A stretch of 7,225 nucleotides of DNA from an uncultured bacterium (GTDB taxonomy: Bacteria > Patescibacteriota > Gracilibacteria > UBA4473). Below the pieces are notes generated by a model. That model was not told where the DNA came from. It did no database searches and worked only from the letters and a program-made list of their open reading frames with translations. Position 1 is the stretch's first letter. Each line of letters starts with the position of its first letter. Positions 1 through 5,412 of this stretch are shown piece after piece. The DNA lies in contig CAMZKS010000059.1 in NCBI GenBank assembly GCA_947311285.1, positions 1 to 7,225 on the forward strand, read 5' to 3'. The position numbers and the translations under genes are program-made.

Positions 1-1578
1 TCGTATCCGGTAGTAACCGTTACTAAAACCGAAACTCTAGAAAATGCTATCCCGAATGTTGAAGCTACAGGAAAAGTTTTGCCTAAATACACCTCAGATA
101 TTTTTGCCTCAAGAGAAGGCGTTATTTCTGAGTTAAAAGTAGATTTAGGTGATTCGGTCCAAAAAGGACAAATTATGGCTATTCTTTTACCAGATAAAGA
201 TCAAGCGCAACTACAAGCAGAGCTTCGAGTAACTCAAACAGAGCTAGACTTGCTACAACAAAGAAAAGAAAAATTTGTAAATGGTGATGGAGAACTGCCC
301 ATCATAACCCAAATAGATACCGCTGGGAAAAATTTAGAAGCCACTCGGCAAGAAAATTTAGCGGAAGCCGAAAAAATAACCGCTCAAGTGAAAATATTAG
401 AATCAAAAGTATCTACTGAAGCTTTTTCATTTCAAAATGGAATTAGAGATGTTTTAGACGTGGTTGCTGACTTTTTGTTTCAAGATCCCTCATTTTTAGA
501 ACGAGACAAACCTATTGCGCCTTCAACCTTTAGACGATCTGGTTTTTTCCCTAGTAATAGTCTTGCTCAGAGTGAAATTAGACTTCTAGAGCCTGAATTT
601 GTAGAGATTTACAAATCCTTCAAAGCCGATCCAGCCAAAACAGAACTCCAAGATATATTAAATCTTGGAAACAAAGTTCGTCAGCTGGCCGCTAATGCTA
701 AACCAAGAGACGACCAGAAAGAAATTTATAACACTATTAATGAGAGACTTTACGAATCCGCAGATCACTTAGTCGAAGTTTTAAATGACCCTCTTGGTAA
801 TCAAATAGAGATCAAGACACTTCAAGCCGAAAAAAAACGCCTACTTATTGCGAATACACAAAGAGCTGTGGTCGCTCGTAATGAAATTTCAGGCCTAAAG
901 AAACAACAATCCTTTTCCATCTTTGAGCTTGATAGCGAAATCACACAGAAAACGTCAGAAATTAGTGCCATACGACAGCAGTTGGGTTTTGGCGCTTATG
1001 TTCGAGCCCCTTTTTCTGGTAAAATCACCAAACGCCATCTTAATGTTGGAGATGCTGTTGGGGGTGATAAACCCATTTATTCATTAGTAGATAGTACCAA
1101 TAAATTTATTAGATTTTTTGTAACAGAATCACAATTCCCATTTATTGAAGCCGGTAAGACTATTTCTTTTTCCCCAAGCTCTGCACCTTCACAAAAATAT
1201 GAAGCGACTATAGCTCGAATATCTCCGTCTATTGACCCATTAACACAAACCATTTTAGTGGAAGCAGATTTAGATCCAGCAATTGAGCATACGAAAATCT
1301 TAGCCCATATGAATGTACGAGTTGAAATCCCCGTTTTTAGTGGAGATGAAAATTATTTAGTCATTCCAGAAAAAGCGGTTCAACTTTCAGGGTCTCCAAA
1401 TGCCGTATGGATTGTAAATTCAAAAGTTCAAGCTGAACGAGTAGAAATAAAGATAGCTTATATTTATAACGGTAAAGCCTTTGTATCAGAAGGTTTAACC
1501 GGAAAAGAATGGATTATTACAAAAACGCCAACACCATTAACAGAATCATTAGAAATTGATACAAAAATTAATTCTTAA
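1..1578 (+). CDS. RND efflux periplasmic adaptor (HlyD/CusB-like membrane fusion protein), 5' partial
   Basis: This protein would link the inner-membrane RND pump encoded just downstream to an outer export channel. The frame is open from base 1, so the gene starts before the window. An internal TTG at 79 is not the real start, because the 26 codons before it read as normal adaptor sequence (VVTVTKTETLE...EATGKV). In the 525 visible residues, the first lipoyl half is at about 38-62 (GVISELKVDLGDSVQKGQ). The outgoing hairpin arm spans about 67-140, an unusual helical insert about 142-271 and the returning arm about 272-329. The second lipoyl half is at about 330-364 (VRAPFSGKITKRHLNVGD), followed by a beta-barrel (about 367-451) and a membrane-proximal domain (VIPEKAVQ onward). 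The gene ends with TAA 12 nt before the permease. The signal peptide and any N-terminal metal-binding Met residues, as in CusB, would lie outside the window. The family is clear; the exported substrate is not shown by this protein alone. Confidence 0.9.
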   Translation, partial: SYPVVTVTKTETLENAIPNVEATGKVLPKYTSDIFASREGVISELKVDLGDSVQKGQIMAILLPDKDQAQLQAELRVTQTELDLLQQRKEKFVNGDGELPIITQIDTAGKNLEATRQENLAEAEKITAQVKILESKVSTEAFSFQNGIRDVLDVVADFLFQDPSFLERDKPIAPSTFRRSGFFPSNSLAQSEIRLLEPEFVEIYKSFKADPAKTELQDILNLGNKVRQLAANAKPRDDQKEIYNTINERLYESADHLVEVLNDPLGNQIEIKTLQAEKKRLLIANTQRAVVARNEISGLKKQQSFSIFELDSEITQKTSEISAIRQQLGFGAYVRAPFSGKITKRHLNVGDAVGGDKPIYSLVDSTNKFIRFFVTESQFPFIEAGKTISFSPSSAPSQKYEATIARISPSIDPLTQTILVEADLDPAIEHTKILAHMNVRVEIPVFSGDENYLVIPEKAVQLSGSPNAVWIVNSKVQAERVEIKIAYIYNGKAFVSEGLTGKEWIITKTPTPLTESLEIDTKINS

Positions 1579-1590
1579 CCCACCTATAAA

Positions 1591-2958
1591 ATGAAAGGAA
1601 GTATATTTGAAAAATTTGTAGGAGGTATTTTGAAAAATAGACGCACAATTTTAATTGCCAGCCTTGCTATGTTTGGTTACGGAATATGGCAAACCTACAC
1701 AGCCCCAGTAGATATTTTACCAGATTTGAATAGACCCACGGTCACCATCTTTACCGAAGCTGAAGGTTTGGTGGCAGAGGAAATAGAGCTTTTGGTGGTT
1801 ACGCCAATAGAGGCCGTAATGAATGGAGCTCCAAAAGTAGAACGAGTGCGTTCAGTCTCTGGTAATGGCCTGAGTTTAATATTTGTTGAGTTTAATTGGG
1901 ATGCCGAAATTTATCGAGCTCGGCAAATTGTAGCGGAAAAATTAAATGCCGTAAGTTTGCCGGAAGGTGCTAAAGCGACCCTTGGACCTATTTCTTCTTT
2001 AATGGGAGAAATACAACTCGTAGGAGTTACCGCAGATTCAGATGAAATGGACATGAAAGCATTGCGAAATTTGGCGGATTTCACCATCAAACAAAAATTA
2101 CTGACAATATCAGGCATTGCTCGTATTAATAATATTGGAGGTAATTTCACTCAATATCAAATTCAAGTTAATCCTCAAAAACTCGCTTCTGTGGGGTTAA
2201 ACCTAAATAAACTTTTAGAAGAGCTGGATGGAATTGTCGAAAATAAAAGCGGAAATTTTGTCGTCACGGATGAAATCGAATATCCTATTAGAATTACCGC
2301 CAGAACCACCGATTTAGAAAAAATTGCTAATACGAAGATTGCAGAAAGAGATGGAGCCTTAATATTGTTGCGTGACATTGCCACGGTTACTAAATCAAAA
2401 GTACCCGCCCCCCGAGGTGATGCAACAGTGAATGGGTTTCGAGGAGTTATTATGTCGATTACAAAACAACCTGGGCAAAACACGCTTGAACTATCTAAGC
2501 AAATTGATGCGGAGCTTGCAACCCTTCAAAAAAGCTTAGAGGGGAAAGTAAAAATTCATCCACACTTATTTACTCAAACTAAGTTTATTCAAAATGGAAT
2601 CAAAAATGTAGTGGGGGTCGCACGAGATGCAGGCATTTTGGTAACCTTGATATTATTACTATTTTTAGGGAATTTACGAGCTGTGGGGATTACACTTTTT
2701 GTACTCCCATTTTCTTTTGTCATGGCCATAGTTATTTTGCAATTAATGGGGATTTCCTTGAATGTTATGACCTTAGGGGGATTAGCCGTTGCTATTGGGA
2801 GTTTAACCGATGATGCCGTCGTAACGGTTGAAAACATGATTCGTTGGCTAAAAATACGCAAAGAAAAAGGCGAAAAAGAACCCGTGTCAGATACAATTGT
2901 AAAAGCTTTAAACGAAGTTCGTGGTTCAATTATTTTCTCTACGGTGTTAGTCGTTTAA
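1591..2958 (+). CDS. N-terminal fragment of the RND permease (TM1 to TM4 and first porter half)
   Basis: This is the part translated from the natural ATG up to the premature TAA: 455 residues. It has TM1, the first periplasmic porter and docking domains (about 37-335), then TM2-TM4 (about 340-415) ending in a charged cytosolic loop (KIRKEKGEKE) and the first turn of TM5 (GSIIFSTVLVV). It carries the two TM4 aspartates and E414 but lacks the rest of TM5, TM6-TM12 and the second porter half. It could not form a working pump alone. The start is well supported by MKGSIFEKFVGGILKNRR, typical for the family, 12 nt after the adaptor stop. Confidence 0.8.
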   Translation: MKGSIFEKFVGGILKNRRTILIASLAMFGYGIWQTYTAPVDILPDLNRPTVTIFTEAEGLVAEEIELLVVTPIEAVMNGAPKVERVRSVSGNGLSLIFVEFNWDAEIYRARQIVAEKLNAVSLPEGAKATLGPISSLMGEIQLVGVTADSDEMDMKALRNLADFTIKQKLLTISGIARINNIGGNFTQYQIQVNPQKLASVGLNLNKLLEELDGIVENKSGNFVVTDEIEYPIRITARTTDLEKIANTKIAERDGALILLRDIATVTKSKVPAPRGDATVNGFRGVIMSITKQPGQNTLELSKQIDAELATLQKSLEGKVKIHPHLFTQTKFIQNGIKNVVGVARDAGILVTLILLLFLGNLRAVGITLFVLPFSFVMAIVILQLMGISLNVMTLGGLAVAIGSLTDDAVVTVENMIRWLKIRKEKGEKEPVSDTIVKALNEVRGSIIFSTVLVV

Positions 2959-3033
2959 GTTTTTCTACCACTCTTTGCTTTATCCAGTATTGAAGGTCGA
3001 TTACTCGCTCCACTCGGAATCGCTTACATTTTA

Positions 3034-4122
3034 GTGCTGATTGTTTCTACGATGGTAGCGATGTCTATTACGGCTATTCTGGGATACTACTTACTTCCAA
3101 AATCTAAACTTATCTTAGAAAATAAAGAAACTTGGTTTGTTAAAAAGATTAAAATCGGAGTAGAGCCTATTATCCGTTGGTCTATCAGAAATGCAAAAAT
3201 GGGTATAGGCGTCGCGGTCATATCTTCACTACTAACCTTTATACTTATTTTCCAGGCCGGAAAAGAGTTTCTTCCTCCGTTTAACGAGGGAACACTCACT
3301 ATTGGGGTTTCTTTACCTCCTGGTACCAGCCTCACGAAATCAAATGAAATTGGAGCTAAACTTGATGCTGCATTTTTATCTGTTAACGGTGTAAAACAAA
3401 CTGCCCGTAGAACAGGACGAGCGGAGGATGATGAACATGCCAATGGTGTCAATACTTCTGAATATGAAGTAGATATTGATGAGACCTTGGATAAAAATCG
3501 AATTATTTCTGATCTCAAAAAAGTAATTGCTACTATTGATTTATCTGGTGCAAACGTGTCTATTGGACAACCAATCTCTCATCGAATTGAGCATATTTTA
3601 TCAGGAGTTAGGGCGCCCATTGTTATCAAAGTATTTGGTCCAGAACTAGACGAAAACCAACGCATTGCTCAGCAGGTACAAGCTTTACTGGAAACAATTC
3701 CAGGAACACTTAACCCTGTAGTCGAACAAGAAGTAGGAGTGCCTCAAGTGGAAATAATCCCAAATCGAGATCAACTCGCAAAATTTGGCTTCACACTTGG
3801 CGAAGTGACAGAGATCATTGAAACCGCCTTAAATGGAGCAGAGGTGGGAACTATTTTAGAGGGAAACAGAGCCTTCGACCTGAAATTAAGGCTTGATCCT
3901 GAAATCATAGAATCACCAGAAGATCTTAAGAAACTACCTATTTTGGCCCCAAATGGACAAACTATTTCTTTGAGTCAAATAGCAAAAATAAAAGTGACAG
4001 AAGGACGAAATACGATTTCTCATGACAACGGACAAAGACGAACCGTAGTAAGTTCCGGAATTTTGAAAGGTGATTCGGTAACATTGTCGAATCTCTTAAA
4101 AAGAAAATCGAAACTGAATTAA
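3034..4122 (+). CDS. Middle fragment of the RND permease (TM5/TM6 and second porter half)
   Basis: This is the open frame between the two lesions, in the same frame as the N-terminal part. Frame 1 is open from 2959 and the residues 2959-3033 (VFLPLFALSSIEGRLLAPLG...) are genuine permease sequence, so the GTG at 3034 is only the first possible initiation codon, with no ribosome-binding site before it. The fragment holds TM6, an amphipathic link, TM7 (about 3220-3255, AVISSLLTFILIF) and the second porter/docking half, including GKEFLPPFNEGTL and TGRAEDDEHANG. The last 14 or so residues (TLSNLLKRKSKLN) are out-of-frame readings after the one-base loss. It is unlikely to be made as a stable protein; it is listed to document the coding sequence. 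Confidence 0.6.
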   Translation: MLIVSTMVAMSITAILGYYLLPKSKLILENKETWFVKKIKIGVEPIIRWSIRNAKMGIGVAVISSLLTFILIFQAGKEFLPPFNEGTLTIGVSLPPGTSLTKSNEIGAKLDAAFLSVNGVKQTARRTGRAEDDEHANGVNTSEYEVDIDETLDKNRIISDLKKVIATIDLSGANVSIGQPISHRIEHILSGVRAPIVIKVFGPELDENQRIAQQVQALLETIPGTLNPVVEQEVGVPQVEIIPNRDQLAKFGFTLGEVTEIIETALNGAEVGTILEGNRAFDLKLRLDPEIIESPEDLKKLPILAPNGQTISLSQIAKIKVTEGRNTISHDNGQRRTVVSSGILKGDSVTLSNLLKRKSKLN

Positions 4123-4142
4123 CTATTCCAACCGGATATTTT

Positions 4143-4742
4143 GTGAGTTATGAAGGGACCTATAAATCTCAAAAAGAATCTTCACAAAGACTTATGCTCT
4201 TTTCTTTACTGGCTTTTCTCGGTATTTTAGGCGCTTTGTTCTACAAATTTAAGTCATGGAATCTTGTTTTTCAGACTATCGGGAATGTGCCGGTCGTTTA
4301 TTTGGGAGCTATGATCGCTATTTATTTAACCAACAATGTTATATCTCTCGCGAGTCTTGTCGGGCTTATTGCCATATTTGGTTTGGCCGCTCGTAATGGG
4401 ATCTTACTCATTGAGCGCTGGATATTTATGGCCACAGATGAAAATATTCCGTTTGGAGAAAATATGATTGTCTCGGGCTCACTCAGTCGGATATCTCCGA
4501 TGCTTATGACAGCCCTGACTTCCATGTTAGCCCTTCTACCCTTGATTTTAGCGGCCGATGAACCCGGAAAAGAACTGTTATATCCATTATCTGTAGTAAT
4601 GTTCGGCGGACTACTAACATCAACTTTAGTAGAGATTATCATCCGACCTGGCATGTTTGCCTTGTTTGGAGAAAAACCCGTTGAAAAAGCTATAAATAAT
4701 TCAAAAAAACAGTTTAATAATAAAAATAATATTTATTCATGA
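4143..4742 (+). CDS. C-terminal fragment of the RND permease (TM8 to TM12)
   Basis: This is the frame-3 continuation of the permease. True permease sequence in this frame begins at about 4083 (IVESLKKKIETELTIPTGYF), so the GTG at 4143 is an arbitrary internal codon. It contains TM8 (LMLFSLLAFLGILGALFYKF), TM9, TM10 with SLVGLIAIFGLAARNGILLIE, then ISPMLMTALTSMLALLPLIL and the TM12 region EPGKELLYPLSVVMFGG, ending in a short Asn/Lys-rich tail. These match the end of CusA/CzcA proteins. The TGA stop at 4740-4742 overlaps the ATG of the next gene by ATGA, which would couple translation of the two genes. That coupling would be lost if ribosomes stop at 2956 or 4120. Confidence 0.65.
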   Translation: MSYEGTYKSQKESSQRLMLFSLLAFLGILGALFYKFKSWNLVFQTIGNVPVVYLGAMIAIYLTNNVISLASLVGLIAIFGLAARNGILLIERWIFMATDENIPFGENMIVSGSLSRISPMLMTALTSMLALLPLILAADEPGKELLYPLSVVMFGGLLTSTLVEIIIRPGMFALFGEKPVEKAINNSKKQFNNKNNIYS

Positions 4743-4894
4743 ATTTCAAAAAAGCAATATCAGTTTTAATTATGGAGGGGAAAGTTCCTTATTTTAAGGT
4801 GTTAAAAAAATTAATAATTATTATAAGTTTTGGCGTGGTTATTGTGACCCCTTTTGTAAGTAATGAATTCAAGGAATTGGTGAGTTTGGCATAA
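4739..4894 (+). CDS. N-terminal 51-residue fragment of the MsrQ-like protein
   Basis: This short frame starts with ATG overlapping the permease stop (ATGA) and ends at TAA 4892-4894. It encodes MNFKKAISVLIMEGKVPYF, then one hydrophobic helix, then FVSNEFKELVSLA. The basic N-terminus followed by a helix and a short polar loop fits the first membrane segment of MsrQ-like proteins. A second in-frame ATG at 4772-4774 is a possible alternative start. It is two bases upstream of the rest of the gene and in a different frame, so I treat it as a fragment rather than an independent small membrane protein, though the latter cannot be excluded. Confidence 0.6.
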   Translation: MNFKKAISVLIMEGKVPYFKVLKKLIIIISFGVVIVTPFVSNEFKELVSLA

Positions 4895-4896
4895 AC

Positions 4897-5379
4897 TTGT
4901 TGATTTTTATTCTTTTAATCCGTCCCTTAAGCCAGATTTTACCCGAGTTTAAAATTCTACGAACTATTACATCCGCTCGACGCGAATTAGGTATCTTATG
5001 TGCCAGCTTAATTTTGGGACACACTGTAGGCTATTATGTAAAAACAAAACAATTCCCACATGATTTAATCTTTTCTCCTGATTTTTGGCAGCTAGACAAC
5101 TTTCTTGTCTGGGGAGTTTTGGGTTCTATTCTTAGTATTCTACTTTTAATTACTTCTAATAATATCGCTGTAAAAATCCTGAAAGGATACTGGAAAAAAA
5201 TCCAATTATCCGCGTATCTTTTACTTCTCCTTAGCGCTATTCATATTTTCTTACAAAAAAGATTTTCAGTGGAAAACTTTTTTGAAAGCTTTGGATTTGT
5301 GCTTTTAATTATAATTATCTGGTTTATGGCTAAGAAAAAAATCAAATTTCATATCTTAAAACCCTTTTATAAAAATTAA
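4897..5379 (+). CDS. Main part of the MsrQ/ferric-reductase-like membrane protein (helices 2 to 6)
   Basis: This frame encodes 160 residues from a TTG at 4897, but true coding in frame 1 probably begins at about 4888 (GIN). The helices are at about 2-15, 31-48 (with H42), 68-87, 102-120 (with H116) and 129-145, followed by a Lys-rich tail that should be cytosolic. H42 lies 10 residues after the RRELG motif and H116 lies in SAIHIFLQKR; both match positions of heme ligands in MsrQ. Q103 occupies the place of the third conserved His. No Shine-Dalgarno stands before the TTG. The family call is from motif pattern only, and a role as an electron donor to a periplasmic redox protein in this copper cluster is inference. 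Confidence 0.7.
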   Translation: MLIFILLIRPLSQILPEFKILRTITSARRELGILCASLILGHTVGYYVKTKQFPHDLIFSPDFWQLDNFLVWGVLGSILSILLLITSNNIAVKILKGYWKKIQLSAYLLLLLSAIHIFLQKRFSVENFFESFGFVLLIIIIWFMAKKKIKFHILKPFYKN

Positions 5380-5412
5380 ATTTAAATCTAAAAATACTCA
5401 TTTATTTAAAAC

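Larger units (their letters stand above)
1591..4742 (+). pseudogene. RND heavy-metal efflux permease (CusA/CzcA-like), broken by a nonsense codon and a frameshift
   Basis: The family are proton-driven inner-membrane trimers that export metal ions, with the adaptor, from periplasm or cytoplasm. Ignoring two lesions, the gene gives 1050 residues, close to the roughly 1040-1050 usual for CusA/CzcA. Visible landmarks are TM1 (about 18-36), PVDILPDLNRPTVTI, MNGAPKVERVRS, GPISSLMGEI, the TM4 proton-relay motif TDDAVVTVEN (D407, D408, E414), TGRAEDDEH in the porter domain, and the C-terminal ARNGILLIE and EPGKELLYPLSVV. Lesion 1 is an in-frame TAA (2956-2958) inside STVLVV*VFLPLFALS, where relatives have Leu; TTA to TAA explains it. 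Lesion 2 is a one-base loss at about 4079-4082, where GTAACATT should probably be GTAAACATT; frame 1 then runs to TAA at 4120 while the protein continues in frame 3 as NIVESLKKKIETELTIPTGY. No Shine-Dalgarno precedes ATG 1591; the leader is CACCTATAAA. Copper as substrate is inferred from the downstream oxidase. The lesions may be sequencing errors instead of mutations. Confidence 0.88.
4739..5379 (+). pseudogene. MsrQ/ferric-reductase-like heme-binding membrane protein, split by a one-base loss
   Basis: Proteins of this group carry b-type heme in a bundle of about six helices and move electrons from the cytosolic side to a periplasmic acceptor; in MsrPQ the acceptor is the molybdoenzyme MsrP. 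Frame 2 from ATG 4739 gives 51 residues with one helix (KLIIIISFGVVIVTPFV), then stops at 4892. Frame 1 continues as GINLLIFILLIRPLSQIL. Adding one G at 4888-4889 (TTGGGC for TTGGC) joins them as VSLGINLLIF, giving about 210 residues, the usual MsrQ size. MsrQ landmarks are RRELGI followed by a helix with GHTVGYY (candidate heme His), then LLITSNN, and GYWKKIQLSAY...SAIHIF (second candidate His). The His normally found in the W-x-x-L-H-x-L-x-Y pattern is Gln here. No MsrP is nearby. The alternative is that the protein starts at TTG 4897 and is merely short, but that would leave out the first helix. Confidence 0.72.

Noticed and set aside
79..81. TTG as the start of the adaptor gene
   Set aside because: The frame is open to base 1 and the 26 codons before the TTG read as typical adaptor N-terminal sequence, so the gene is cut by the window edge.
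1616..1632. GGAGG-like motif before a TTG, suggesting an internal start in the permease
   Set aside because: GTAGGAGGT followed by TTG lies within the conserved N-terminal residues FVGGILKNRR; starting there would remove part of the normal N-terminus, and it is best explained by the Gly-Gly codons.
2956..2958. Alternative genetic code with TAA read as an amino acid
   Set aside because: TAA serves as the natural end of the adaptor, the MsrQ-like gene and the oxidase, so a reassigned TAA does not fit.
3087..3518. Minus-strand open frame of 143 codons inside the permease
   Set aside because: It lies entirely opposite conserved permease coding sequence and its product shows no recognisable family features. 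The same holds for the other minus-strand frames at 1911-2861, 4322-4654, 5695-5979 and 6748-6996.
4095..4102. Programmed -1 frameshift site in the permease
   Set aside because: The sequence C TTA AAA A does not fit X XXY YYZ well, no clear stimulatory hairpin was seen after it, and homology to the family already resumes in frame 3 before this point.
5380..5412. Promoter or terminator between the MsrQ-like gene and the oxidase
   Set aside because: The 33 nt are almost only A and T, with a short AAATTTAAAT palindrome but no stable GC stem, T-tract or clear -10/-35 or TAnnTTTG/TTG pair.
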